Source: DASUPK01 sp963819715 (GTDB lineage Bacteria > Actinomycetota > Thermoleophilia > Solirubrobacterales > 70-9). From it: a stretch of DNA of 64,000 bases. Numbering within the stretch: position 1 is the first letter of the stretch; each line of letters begins with the position of its first letter. The stretch covers positions 248,001 to 312,000 of the forward strand of contig CAWFXE010000006.1 in the NCBI GenBank assembly GCA_963819715.1, in the 5' to 3' direction. Both the position numbers and the translations under genes were made by a program. The notes beneath the pieces were generated by a model. It was not told the DNA's origin and did not search any database. It saw only the letters and a program-made list of their open reading frames with translations. Below are positions 33,835-43,006 of this stretch, piece after piece.

Positions 33835-34320
33835 ATGATTGACGCGGGTGGCCCGGCCCCCGATTTCACGCTCTCCGATCAGGATGGCGAGCCGGTCGGC
33901 CTCTCCTCGTTTCGCGGGCAGTGGGTGGCCCTCTACTTTTACCCAAAGGCCGACACGCCAGGCTGCACGGCGCAGGCCTGCGGTGTCCGCGACAACTCCG
34001 CCGACTATGAGGCGGCGAACGCGGTGGTCCTCGGCATCTCGCCCGATCCGGTCGACGAGCTGCGGGCCTTCGCGGACAAATACGGCCTGGCGTTCAGGCT
34101 GCTCTCGGACGAGGGCCACCAGGTTGCCGACGCCTACGGCGTCTGGGACGAGCTGCTGTTCGGCGACCTGCGGGTCTGGGGCAACCGCCGCTCCAGCGTC
34201 CTGATCGATCCCGACGGCCGGATCGCGACCGTCTTCCCGGACGTCAAGCCGGATGAGCACGACCGGCTGCTGCTCGGAGCCCTCGGCGAGCTCGGCACAC
34301 CCGCCGCGAGACAAGCGTGA
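33835..34320 (+). CDS. bcp: Thioredoxin-dependent peroxiredoxin (BCP type)
   Basis: A 161-residue peroxiredoxin with the peroxidatic cysteine at about residue 44 in TPGCTAQACG and the second cysteine five residues later, the BCP 1-Cys/atypical 2-Cys pattern. It reduces hydroperoxides. A strong GAGGAGGAAGAG precedes ATG 33835. It leads the oxygenase operon; the stop TGA overlaps a GTG, and the Rieske gene begins 15 bases on. Protection against peroxides from uncoupled oxygenase turnover is an inference. Confidence 0.9.
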   Translation: MIDAGGPAPDFTLSDQDGEPVGLSSFRGQWVALYFYPKADTPGCTAQACGVRDNSADYEAANAVVLGISPDPVDELRAFADKYGLAFRLLSDEGHQVADAYGVWDELLFGDLRVWGNRRSSVLIDPDGRIATVFPDVKPDEHDRLLLGALGELGTPAARQA

Positions 34321-34334
34321 TCAAGGAGGAAGAG

Positions 34335-35558
34335 ATGAGCACCACCAATGGAACCACCACCAAGGGAAGCCACAACGGCGACATCCGCGAGGTTCCCGAC
34401 ACCTTCAAGCTCGCGGATTGGCCGAAGAACTGCTGGTACGCGGCCGCCTACGACGTGGAGCTGAAGCGCGAGCTGCTCGGCCGCCGGATCGGCGGCCACA
34501 GCCTGGTCATGTACCGGCAGGAGAGCGGCGAGCCGGTTGCGCTGGAGAACGCCTGCTGGCATCGACTGATGCCCCTCTCCGAGGGCAAGATCGAGGGCGA
34601 CAACGTCGCCTGCGGGTACCACGGCCTGGTCTACAACCCGGAGGGCCGATGCGTCTTCATGCCTTCGCAGAAGACGATCAACCCGGCTGCCCGTGTGCGC
34701 CGCTATCCGGTCGCCGAGAGACATCGCTTCGTCTGGGTCTGGACGGGAGACCCCGCCCTGGCCGATCCCGACCTGATCCCGGATCTCCACTGGAACAAGG
34801 ACCCCGATTGGGCCGGTGACGGCAAGATGATTCACCTCGAGTGCGGCTACAAGCTGATCGTCGACAACCTCATGGACCTCACCCACGAGACCTTCGTGCA
34901 CGGGGCCAGCATCGGCCAGCGATCGATCACCGAGGTTCCGTTCGAGGTTACGCATGGGCCGAACTCGGCGACGGTTACCCGCTGGATGATCGACGTCGAG
35001 CCCCCGCCCTTCTGGCGGATGCAGCTCGGGTGGAAGATGGAGAGGGAGCCGGCGGAGGTTCCCAACGTCGACCGCTGGCAGATCATCCACTTCGAGGCGC
35101 CCAGCACGATCGCAATCGACGTGGGCGTGGCGCCTCATGGGACCGGCGCTCCGGACGGGGACCGTTCGCAGGGAGTCAACGGCTACGTACTCAACACGAT
35201 GACCCCTGAGACGGAGAAGACCTGCCATTACTTCTGGGCCTTCGTGAGGAACTACAAGCTCTCCGACCAGCGCTACACCACGATCATCCGAGAGGGCGTG
35301 ACCGGCGTCTTCGGCGAGGATGAGGTGGTCCTCGCGGCGCAGCAGCGGGGCGTCGACGACCACCCGGACAAGCAGTTCTACAACCTCAACATCGACGGAG
35401 GGGCGATGTGGGCCCGCCGCCTGATCGACAAGATGCTCGCCGAGGAGGGTTCCGACGAGCGCTACGCCACATCCGCTCGGGAGGCCGAGGAGGAGGCCGG
35501 GACCTCCACCCGGGTGGAGGCGACTGAGGCGGACGCTGACCGCCTCGGAGTGCGCTGA
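34335..35558 (+). CDS. Rieske non-haem iron oxygenase, alpha subunit
   Basis: A 407-residue protein with a Rieske [2Fe-2S] site C74-x-H76-x16-C93-x2-H96 (CWH and CGYH) and the mononuclear iron motif NLMDLTHETFVHG. Its layout resembles vanillate O-demethylase oxygenases (VanA). It should O-demethylate, hydroxylate or dioxygenate an aromatic or related substrate with electrons from the following reductase. ATG 34335 has AAGGAGGAAGAG upstream. C-terminal tail (RVEATEADADRLGVR) is acidic. Confidence 0.92.
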   Translation: MSTTNGTTTKGSHNGDIREVPDTFKLADWPKNCWYAAAYDVELKRELLGRRIGGHSLVMYRQESGEPVALENACWHRLMPLSEGKIEGDNVACGYHGLVYNPEGRCVFMPSQKTINPAARVRRYPVAERHRFVWVWTGDPALADPDLIPDLHWNKDPDWAGDGKMIHLECGYKLIVDNLMDLTHETFVHGASIGQRSITEVPFEVTHGPNSATVTRWMIDVEPPPFWRMQLGWKMEREPAEVPNVDRWQIIHFEAPSTIAIDVGVAPHGTGAPDGDRSQGVNGYVLNTMTPETEKTCHYFWAFVRNYKLSDQRYTTIIREGVTGVFGEDEVVLAAQQRGVDDHPDKQFYNLNIDGGAMWARRLIDKMLAEEGSDERYATSAREAEEEAGTSTRVEATEADADRLGVR

Positions 35559-35573
35559 GCGCGGAGCCGTCAG

Positions 35574-36596
35574 GTGGCCATCGTCGCCGCACCCGAGTTG
35601 TTGGCCGAGCGCGGCAGGCACTTCGGTGCGGCGCGGATTCGCGCCTCACACGACGTCGCCAGCGACGTCCGGATGATCGAGATCGAGCCGGCGGCGGGAG
35701 TCCGCCCGTATCCGAGCGGCAGTCACCTCGACATCGCCGTCGAGGTGGATGAATTGCCGGACGTGCGCTCCTACTCGCTGGTCGGGGAGGGACCCGTCGA
35801 TGGGGCCTACCGGATAGCCGTCAAGGAAATTCCGGACAGCCGCGGCGGCTCCGTCTATGTGCGCGCCCTCGAGCCGGGCACGGAGGTGCACGTCTCGGAG
35901 CCCAAGAGCCACTTCGAGTTGCAGTGGGGGCGCGCGGAGTACCTGTTGGTCGCCGGGGGGATCGGGATCACCCCGATCGTCGGGATGGCTCGTGCGCTCG
36001 AGCGCCATGGCCGGCCCTTCCGGCTCCTGTTCGCCGCTCACACGCGCGAGCAGATGGCGTTCCTCGACGAGCTCTCCGAGCTGCTCGGTGACCGCCTCGA
36101 GCTCTTCGTGTCGGCGGACGGCGAGCGACTGGATCTGGGCCGGGAGATCGGACGGCTGCACCCCGACGGCGAGCTCTACCTCTGCGGCCCGGTGCGGCTT
36201 CGCGACGCTGCGATCAGGGAGTGGCGGGCAAGGGAGCGCCGGCCGGACCGGCTGCAGTTCGAGACCTTCGCGTCCGGCGGGCAGTTTGCTCCCGAGGAGT
36301 TCGTGGTCCGGGTCTCGGATCAGGATCGCGAGATCAGGGTGCGCGCGAACCGGACCCTGCTGGACGCGCTCCAGGACGACGGCATCGACGTGATGTGGGA
36401 CTGCCTGCGGGGGGAGTGCGGTCTCTGTGCCGCCACGGTCCTCGACTGCGAGGGTGAGCTTGACCATCGAGACGTCTTCCTGAGCGACGAGGAGAAGGCG
36501 GAGGGCGGGGCGATCATCACCTGCGTCTCGCGGGCCGTCGGCGGCGCGATCACGATCGACACGGGATTCAGGCCCGACGCGGAAACAAACCAATAG
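35574..36596 (+). CDS. Phthalate/vanillate-type oxygenase reductase (FNR-like plus C-terminal [2Fe-2S])
   Basis: A 340-residue class IA reductase: flavin-binding RSYSLVGEGP region, NAD(P)-binding LLVAGGIGITPIVGM, and a C-terminal plant-type ferredoxin with C-x4-C-x2-C (CLRGECGLC) and a last Cys about 30 residues later (ITCVSRA). It feeds electrons from NAD(P)H to the Rieske oxygenase 15 bases upstream. Start GTG 35574. Confidence 0.92.
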   Translation: MAIVAAPELLAERGRHFGAARIRASHDVASDVRMIEIEPAAGVRPYPSGSHLDIAVEVDELPDVRSYSLVGEGPVDGAYRIAVKEIPDSRGGSVYVRALEPGTEVHVSEPKSHFELQWGRAEYLLVAGGIGITPIVGMARALERHGRPFRLLFAAHTREQMAFLDELSELLGDRLELFVSADGERLDLGREIGRLHPDGELYLCGPVRLRDAAIREWRARERRPDRLQFETFASGGQFAPEEFVVRVSDQDREIRVRANRTLLDALQDDGIDVMWDCLRGECGLCAATVLDCEGELDHRDVFLSDEEKAEGGAIITCVSRAVGGAITIDTGFRPDAETNQ

Positions 36597-36636
36597 ACTT
36601 GACTTTCTCGTGGCGCTAGGCGAAGGAGAGAGAAAG

Positions 36637-38481
36637 ATGGCAACTGCGACGTCCGAGGTGGGCGCGTTCCCGAGTCCATTCTCGATCGAGACCCCGCAGG
36701 GATGCGAGGGCTGGGAGGAGATGTACCCGTACTGGTCGCTCTTCGACGAGCACCGCAAGGAGGCGGACGAGAACCGCCTCTGGTTCTGGAACTCGATGCA
36801 CTTCCCCCTGCCGATGCCGGCCTTCGACATCGTCGAGACCGACCACCCTTACGCGGCATTCGCGGGATGGCAGAACCGCGCCTTCGCCGTCCCACCGGTG
36901 ATGGGCGTCGACTACCGGATCGTCAACGGCTACGTCTACATCTCCCCGAATCCCGTCACCGATCCCGAGGAGATCGGCCGGCGGGCGGAGATCTTCCAGG
37001 AGCGGGCCGGCTACTACTTCTCCAACTGGGACGAGCTCTACGTGGGGTGGCGCGAGAAGATGGAGGCGCTCAACCGCGAGGTCGAGGCGATCGAGGTGCC
37101 GAGTCTCGACCAGTACGAGGACGAGGAGGTCCTCCACACCGACCGCAAGCTCTCGAACATCGAGCTGCTGGACGCCTACCGCCACGCGCTCCACTGCGCG
37201 GAGCTGATGTGGCAGCACCACTTCGAGTTCCTCCTGCTCGGCTACGGCGCATATCTGACCTTCGCCGAGTTCCTCCGTGAGCAGCTGCCGGACATCCCCG
37301 ACCAGCACATCTCGCAGATGGTCGCCGGAGTGGACGTGGACCTGTTCAAGCCCGACGAGGAGCTGCGGCGGCTGGCGCGTCTGGCGATCGAGACGGAGGT
37401 CGCCGGCGCGTTCCAGGAGGGACGCACGCCAGACGAGATCAACGCCGAGCTGGGCAAGAGCGACGAGGGAAGGTCGTGGCTGGAGGAGCTCGAGAAGATC
37501 AAGGACCCCTGGTTCAACATGGGAACCGGCGACGGGCTCTACCACTACTTCGGCAGCTGGAACGACGACCCGAGCATCCCGTACGCCTCTCTGATCGGGC
37601 ACATCGCGGCGCTGCAGGCCGGCGAGGAGATCGACCGGCCGACCGAGGAGATCGTCAGGGAGCGGGACCGGATCGCCTCCGAGTACCGGGCGCTGATCAA
37701 CGAGGAGGCTCAGCCGACCTTCGACGAGCTCATCGGCCTGTCGCGCAAGGTCTTCCCCTACGTCGAGGAGCACAAGTTCTACTGCGACTACTGGTTCCAG
37801 TCGCGCTTCTTCAACAAGATCCGCGAGTTCGGGGCGCTGCTGGCCGAGCACGACTTCCTCGCCGAGGGCGAGGACATCTTCCAGCTTTCCCGTCATGAGG
37901 TGATGGAGGCCCTGGAGGAGCTCGCGCTCACCTGGGCGACGGGCGGGGATGCGCTCGGTCCGCATCGCTGGCCGCCGATCGCGGAACGCCGCAAGGTGCT
38001 CCTGGAGAAGCTCGGCGAATGGACGCCGCCGCCCGCCCTCGGGACGATGCCTGAGGCCGTCAACGACCCGATGATCGTGATGCTCTGGGGCATCACCAAG
38101 GAGCGCCTCGAGGCATGGGCTCGTGCCCAGGACGGCGATGGCGCGGAGCTCTCCGGCTACGCGGCCTCCCCGGGCGAGATCGAGGGGCCGGCCCGCGTGG
38201 TCCGGGACCTGGAGGGCATCTCCGACGTCCGCGCCGGCGAGATCCTGGTCTGCACGATCACCTCGCCCTCGTGGGCACCGATCTTCAGCAAGATCAAGGG
38301 GACCGTCACCGACATCGGCGGGATCATGTCCCATGCGGCGATCGTCTCGCGCGAGTACGGGCTCCCCGCCGTGGTCGGGACCGGGACAGCGACCTCGCGG
38401 ATCAAGACGGGCCAGATGCTCCGGGTCGACGGCTCCACCGGCGTCGTGCAGATCCTCGACGGCAACGGCGATGGCGGCTGA
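36637..38481 (+). CDS. Phosphohistidine/mobile-domain protein, phenylphosphate synthase alpha-like
   Basis: A 614-residue protein. The last 110 residues are a PEP-utilising mobile domain with the phosphorylatable His at about 566 in GGIMSHAAIVSREYG. The first about 480 residues match neither the ATP-grasp nor the PEP-binding barrel and probably bind the acceptor, as in PpsA of phenylphosphate synthase and the middle domain of rifampin phosphotransferase. Size (about 69 kDa) matches PpsA. The ATP-binding partner is the next gene (11-base overlap). AGGAGAG precedes ATG 36637. A paralogue lies at 47081-48916. Confidence 0.82.
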   Translation: MATATSEVGAFPSPFSIETPQGCEGWEEMYPYWSLFDEHRKEADENRLWFWNSMHFPLPMPAFDIVETDHPYAAFAGWQNRAFAVPPVMGVDYRIVNGYVYISPNPVTDPEEIGRRAEIFQERAGYYFSNWDELYVGWREKMEALNREVEAIEVPSLDQYEDEEVLHTDRKLSNIELLDAYRHALHCAELMWQHHFEFLLLGYGAYLTFAEFLREQLPDIPDQHISQMVAGVDVDLFKPDEELRRLARLAIETEVAGAFQEGRTPDEINAELGKSDEGRSWLEELEKIKDPWFNMGTGDGLYHYFGSWNDDPSIPYASLIGHIAALQAGEEIDRPTEEIVRERDRIASEYRALINEEAQPTFDELIGLSRKVFPYVEEHKFYCDYWFQSRFFNKIREFGALLAEHDFLAEGEDIFQLSRHEVMEALEELALTWATGGDALGPHRWPPIAERRKVLLEKLGEWTPPPALGTMPEAVNDPMIVMLWGITKERLEAWARAQDGDGAELSGYAASPGEIEGPARVVRDLEGISDVRAGEILVCTITSPSWAPIFSKIKGTVTDIGGIMSHAAIVSREYGLPAVVGTGTATSRIKTGQMLRVDGSTGVVQILDGNGDGG

Positions 38482-39472
38482 GCGGATTCGCGCGCTCGCC
38501 GAGCTGCGCCGCTCCGATGAGGAGCGGTTCGGTGCGAAGAGCGCGAGCCTCGGGGAGCTGATCGGGGCGGGCGTCCCGGTGCCGCCCGGGTTCGCCCTGG
38601 CGGCGGAGACCTACCTCGCGGCGGTCGAGGGTGTCGACCTCAGCGGTGACGCGGATAGATGCTCCGCCGCGATTCGCGCGACGCCTCTGCCGGACGAGCT
38701 GCGCGAGGAGCTCGCCGCCCGCTACGAGGAGCTCGCCTCCGAGACCGGCGATCCGAGCCCGCCCGTGGCGGTCCGCTCGAGCGCCATCGGCGAGGACTCG
38801 GAGGAGGCGACCTTCGCCGGGCAGCAGGAGACCTATCTGTGGGTGCGAGGGATCGATCAACTCTACGAAGCGGTCCGCGACTGCTGGGCGAGCCTCTACA
38901 GCCCGGAGGCCGTCAGCTACCGCGCCGAGATGGCCGCGGAGCACGCTGTGCCGGCGATGGGGGTGACCGTCCAGCTGATGGTCGACGCCGGGGTCTCGGG
39001 CGTGATGTTCACCTGCAATCCGCTGAGCGGCGATCCGAGCACCGTGGCCGTCAACGCGAGCTGGGGCCTGGGGCTCGCCGTGGTCGGCGGAGAAGTGACC
39101 CCGGACGAGTATCGCGTCAGCAAGGTGACAAGGGAGGTCCTCTCCAAGTCCGTCGGGCCGAAGGAGCTCGAGTATCTGCCCGACCCCTCGGGCAGCGGTG
39201 CCACCCGGGCAGAGGTCTCCGCCGAGCGCCAGGCCGAGGCCTGTCTGGACGAGGAGCAGCTCGGGCTGCTGGCGGACGTCGCCCGGAAGATCGAGAGCCA
39301 CTTCGGTGGCCACCAGGACATCGAGTGGGCGATCGCGCGGGGCCGCGGCGAGCTCTACATGCTCCAGGCGCGGCCAGTGACGGTGAAGCCCGCCAAGTCC
39401 GATCAGGCCCAGCCTCCGCGCTCGGCGATGGACCTGGTGATGGGCACGTTCGGCGCCGGCAAGAGCCGATGA
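38471..39472 (+). CDS. PEP/pyruvate-binding (PPDK N-terminal) ATP-grasp protein, phenylphosphate synthase beta-like
   Basis: A 333-residue stand-alone version of the N-terminal part of PEP synthase/PPDK: FGAKSASLGELIGAGVPVPPGFAL at the start, VRSSAIGEDSEEATFAGQQETYL, VMFTCNPLSGD and DIEWAIARGRGELYMLQARPVT. It should bind ATP and phosphorylate the catalytic His of the upstream protein. Split as in PpsA/PpsB, in that order. No CBS-domain PpsC is near. ATG 38471 (MAAERIRALAELRRS) overlaps the upstream stop. Confidence 0.85.
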   Translation: MAAERIRALAELRRSDEERFGAKSASLGELIGAGVPVPPGFALAAETYLAAVEGVDLSGDADRCSAAIRATPLPDELREELAARYEELASETGDPSPPVAVRSSAIGEDSEEATFAGQQETYLWVRGIDQLYEAVRDCWASLYSPEAVSYRAEMAAEHAVPAMGVTVQLMVDAGVSGVMFTCNPLSGDPSTVAVNASWGLGLAVVGGEVTPDEYRVSKVTREVLSKSVGPKELEYLPDPSGSGATRAEVSAERQAEACLDEEQLGLLADVARKIESHFGGHQDIEWAIARGRGELYMLQARPVTVKPAKSDQAQPPRSAMDLVMGTFGAGKSR

Positions 39473-40815
39473 GCGGCGAACGCGTCGAGATCGTCGACAC
39501 GACCACCCGCGACGGCAACCAGAGCCTCTGGAGCGCCACCGGTCTGACCACACCCGACGTGCTCGACATCGCCCCGACCATGGATCGGGTCGGATTCCGG
39601 GCCCTCGACTTCACGTCCAGCACCCACATGTCGGTCTCGGTGCGCTTCCACCACGAGGACCCCTGGGAGCGAATTCGGCTCGTCAGCGAGGCGATGCCCG
39701 AGACGCCCCTCAACTTCATCACCACCGGCATGCGCTTCATCTCGTGGACCCCTGCCGGGGAGGACGTGATCCGTCTCGTCTTCCGGTGCGTCGCTCGCAA
39801 CGGGATCAGGCGGTTCCAGATCGCCGAGCCGTCGAATGATCCGGAGGCGCTGATGAGGCTCGCGCGGATGGCGAGGGAGGAGGGCGTCGAGGAGGTGGTG
39901 GTCGGGCTGACCTACTCGATCAGCCCGGTCCACACGCATGAGTACTACCTCGAGCGCGCCCGGGCGGTGTCCGGCTCCGAGGACATCGACCGCCTCTACC
40001 TCAAGGACCCCGGGGGCCTGCTCACGCCTGACGCGGTCCACGAGCTGATCCCGGGATTCATGGAGGCCGCCGCTCCGCGGCCGGTCGAGCTGCACAGCCA
40101 CTGCACGATCGGCCTCGGCCCTCTGGCCTACGTCGAGGGCCTGAAGGCCGGGACGCGCACCCTGCACACGGCGGTGGCTCCGGTGGCGAACGGGACGTCG
40201 AACCCGTCCTGCGAGAACACTCTCCACAATCTGGAGGCGGAGGGCTACTCGCATGACCTCGACACGGAGGCGCTCGCCGAGGTCTCCGAGCATTTCCGGA
40301 AGCTCGCCCAGCGCAAGGACCTGCCGCTCGGCAGGCCGGTCGAGTACGACGCCGCCTATTACCGCCACCAGATGCCCGGCGGCATGGTGACCACCACCAA
40401 GCGCCAGCTCAAGGAGATAGGCAAGCCCGAGCTCTTCGACGCCACGCTCGAGGAGGTGACCCGGGTCCGCGCGGAGATGGGCTATCCGATCATGGTCACG
40501 CCGGTCTCGCAGTTCGTCGCCACCCAGGCGGTGATGAACGTGATCTACGACGAGCGCTGGAGCAAGGTCTCCAACGAGATGATCCGGTACTTCCACGGGC
40601 ACTTCTTCGATCCCGCAGCCCCGGTCGATCCAGAGGTCGCCGACAAGGTGCTCTCGATGCCGCGCGCCGCGAAGCTGAAGGACGTCGAGCCGCTCAGCCT
40701 GGAGGGGGCCCGCGAGCGCTTCGGCGATGCGATCTCGGAAGAGGAGCTGCTCCTTCGCCTGACCATGCCCGCTGAGCAGGTCGACGCGATGGTCACCGAG
40801 GGCGCCGCCCACTGA
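39469..40815 (+). CDS. Pyruvate carboxylase/oxaloacetate decarboxylase-type carboxyltransferase
   Basis: A 448-residue HMGL-like TIM-barrel protein. Signature DTTTRDGNQSLWSA at the start, the DRLYLKDPGGLL segment with the candidate carbamylated Lys, HSHCTIG and YRHQMPGGM identify the carboxyltransferase domain. No biotin-attachment domain (AMKM) is present, unlike pyruvate carboxylase, so a separate carrier would be needed or it is a biotin-independent lyase/aldolase. It overlaps the ATP-grasp gene by ATGA and the HAD gene by one base (TGATG). Confidence 0.85.
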   Translation: MSGERVEIVDTTTRDGNQSLWSATGLTTPDVLDIAPTMDRVGFRALDFTSSTHMSVSVRFHHEDPWERIRLVSEAMPETPLNFITTGMRFISWTPAGEDVIRLVFRCVARNGIRRFQIAEPSNDPEALMRLARMAREEGVEEVVVGLTYSISPVHTHEYYLERARAVSGSEDIDRLYLKDPGGLLTPDAVHELIPGFMEAAAPRPVELHSHCTIGLGPLAYVEGLKAGTRTLHTAVAPVANGTSNPSCENTLHNLEAEGYSHDLDTEALAEVSEHFRKLAQRKDLPLGRPVEYDAAYYRHQMPGGMVTTTKRQLKEIGKPELFDATLEEVTRVRAEMGYPIMVTPVSQFVATQAVMNVIYDERWSKVSNEMIRYFHGHFFDPAAPVDPEVADKVLSMPRAAKLKDVEPLSLEGARERFGDAISEEELLLRLTMPAEQVDAMVTEGAAH

Positions 40816-41618
40816 TGCAGCTCGAAGACGTCAAGGGCTTCGTCTTCGACGTCGACGGGTCCCTGGTCCATCGCGACGCAGACTTTCGGTCCGAACCGCT
40901 GCCCGGAGCCGTCGAGGTGATCGAGGCGATCCGGGCCTCGGGCCGGCCGCTGGTCCTGTTCACCAATGGAAGCCACCTCGACCCGGAGACGTTCGCGGCG
41001 GGACTGCGCGACGATGGGTTGCCGGTGCGGGATGACGAGCTGCTCACGCCGGTCGTCAGCACGATCTCCTATCTGCGCCATCACCTGCCGGACCGGCCGG
41101 TGATGGTCTTCGGCTCGGACGAGATCAAGCGGCGGATGGAGCGGGAGGGCATCCCGCTGATCGACACCGACGAGGCGGAGGCCGTGTTCGTAGCCCACGT
41201 GCCCCAGGTGGACATGGACGAGCTCGAGACCGCGGCGCGGGCGGTGATCAACGGTGCGCCTCTGCTCACCGCCAACTACGGCCCGGGCTTCTGGGGCGCG
41301 AAGGGGCTGATCTTCAGCCGCGGAGCGATGACGGCGGCGGCGATCGCCAAGGTGACCGAGGTCGAGCCGATCGTGGTCGGAAAGCCGTCTGAGGTCGCCG
41401 TCGAGGCGACCATCGAGCGTCTCGGCGTCCCATCGGAGCAGCAGGTCGTGATCGGGGACGACCTCGACATGGACATCGCGCTCGGGCGCATGGGCGGTTC
41501 GCGCACGATCCTCGTCCGCAGCGGGATGAGTGGCTCGCTCGACCTGAACGGCGTGCCGGAGACGAAGCGCCCCGACGCGGTGATCGACGGGGTCGAGGAG
41601 ATGCTGCCGTGGCTGTGA
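40815..41618 (+). CDS. HAD-superfamily phosphatase, NagD-like
   Basis: A 267-residue HAD hydrolase with motif I FDVDGSLV (the second Asp general acid, Ser instead of Thr), motif II LFTNGSH, a C2-type cap, VGKPSE and motif IV IGDDLDMDI. It likely dephosphorylates a small metabolite; being in the phosphotransferase operon, it could remove or edit the phosphate, an inference. Start ATG 40815. Confidence 0.88.
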   Translation: MQLEDVKGFVFDVDGSLVHRDADFRSEPLPGAVEVIEAIRASGRPLVLFTNGSHLDPETFAAGLRDDGLPVRDDELLTPVVSTISYLRHHLPDRPVMVFGSDEIKRRMEREGIPLIDTDEAEAVFVAHVPQVDMDELETAARAVINGAPLLTANYGPGFWGAKGLIFSRGAMTAAAIAKVTEVEPIVVGKPSEVAVEATIERLGVPSEQQVVIGDDLDMDIALGRMGGSRTILVRSGMSGSLDLNGVPETKRPDAVIDGVEEMLPWL

Positions 41619-43006
41619 GGGCGACCAACCCCGCCGACCTCGGCGTCACCGAGGCGCTCTCACTGCTCGGCGGGGGCTCGCTCTCCTCGCTCGAGCTCGT
41701 GGAGGCCTGCCTGCGCCGGATCGCGGAGCGAGACGGTACGCACAGCCACGAGGGGGATCCGGGCTCGATCAACGCCTGGGTCCGGGTCTACGAGGAGGAT
41801 GCGATCGCCGCCGCGAAGCGCGCCGATGAGGTCCCTGCCGGCGAACGCCCGCCGCTCCACGGAGTGCCGGTGGGTCTGAAGGACGTATACGCGGTGGCCG
41901 GCAAGCCGCTGACCGCGTCCAGCCGTGCTTTCGAGGACGTCCCCGAGCGGGACAGCGATGTCTGGGCGAGCCTGAAGGAGGCGGGGATGATCCTGCTCGG
42001 ACATCTCCACACCCACGAGTTCACGGTCGGGGGGACCACCGACCAGGTCGGCAACCCGTGGGCGCTCGACCGGACGGCGGGCGGCTCCAGTGGCGGCTCG
42101 GCGGCGGCGCTCGCCGCCCGGATGACGCCTGCGGCGACCGGAACGGACACGGCCGGCTCGCTTCGCATCCCCTCGGCGATGTGCGGGACCTCGACGATCA
42201 AGCCGACCTCCGGGACGACCTCGTTTCGGGGAGCGCTCCCGCTGGCGCCGAGCTTCGACCACGCCGGCCCCATGGCTCGGACGCTCGGCGAGTGCGCCGC
42301 TCTGCTCGCGCCGATCACCCGGCTGAGAGGAGCGCCATCGCAGGAGGGCCTCCAGGGCAAGCGGCTGGCGCTGTCGCCGCGGCTCCAGCTGGTCGATCCG
42401 GACGCCGACGTCGCCGCCGGGCTCGATTCCGCGATCGGGGTCTGCCGCTCGCTCGGGGCCGAGCTGGTCGAGTTGCCGGCGCCGGCGGCGGAGCTCGATG
42501 TCGGCGGGCCCTATCTCAGCATTCTGTTCGCCGAGCTGGCGGCCTGGCATCGCCGCCTCGCGGATCGCCGCGACCTCTACCGCCCGGCGCTTCGCGAGTG
42601 GGTCGAGGAGGGTGAGAGGCAGGACACCTCGGCGATCGACTACTGGGCGGCTCAGATCCAGCGCCGCGAGGACACCGACGCCTGGCTCGATTGGTTCTCG
42701 GAGCACGCCATCGACGGCGTGATCGAGCCGACGGTCCCGGTGGTCGCCTGGCAACGCGGTGACGGCTACGACCACTGGGGCACCGATGCGGAGTTGATCT
42801 CGCTGACCAGCTATTGGAACTGGACGGGATTTCCGGCGGCCTCCCTGCCTGCCGGGGTCGGGTCGGCCAGCGGCCTCCCCGTCAGCGTCTCGCTGATCGG
42901 TCCCGAGGCGAGCGACTGGGAGCTGCTGGGAATGGCCGGCGCCCTGCAGGCTGAGCTCGGCGTGCCCGAGCCGCCCGTCCCGGCGCCGCCGGCGGCCGCG
43001 AGTTGA
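41609..43006 (+). CDS. Amidase signature family protein
   Basis: A 465-residue amidase with the Ser-cisSer-Lys triad: Lys in GVPVGLKDVYAV, and the serines in TAGGSSGGSAA and TDTAGSLRIPSAM. Family members hydrolyse amides or act as GatA; the neighbourhood suggests a catabolic amidase. GTG 41609 overlaps the HAD stop; GTG 41615 is the other choice. It overlaps the MFS gene through TTGA. Confidence 0.88.
   Translation: MAVRATNPADLGVTEALSLLGGGSLSSLELVEACLRRIAERDGTHSHEGDPGSINAWVRVYEEDAIAAAKRADEVPAGERPPLHGVPVGLKDVYAVAGKPLTASSRAFEDVPERDSDVWASLKEAGMILLGHLHTHEFTVGGTTDQVGNPWALDRTAGGSSGGSAAALAARMTPAATGTDTAGSLRIPSAMCGTSTIKPTSGTTSFRGALPLAPSFDHAGPMARTLGECAALLAPITRLRGAPSQEGLQGKRLALSPRLQLVDPDADVAAGLDSAIGVCRSLGAELVELPAPAAELDVGGPYLSILFAELAAWHRRLADRRDLYRPALREWVEEGERQDTSAIDYWAAQIQRREDTDAWLDWFSEHAIDGVIEPTVPVVAWQRGDGYDHWGTDAELISLTSYWNWTGFPAASLPAGVGSASGLPVSVSLIGPEASDWELLGMAGALQAELGVPEPPVPAPPAAAS

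Noticed and set aside
36616..38334. Long minus-strand open frame opposite the phosphotransferase gene
   Set aside because: Composition is typical antisense of a GC-rich gene; no recognisable motifs, while the plus strand encodes a clear conserved protein.
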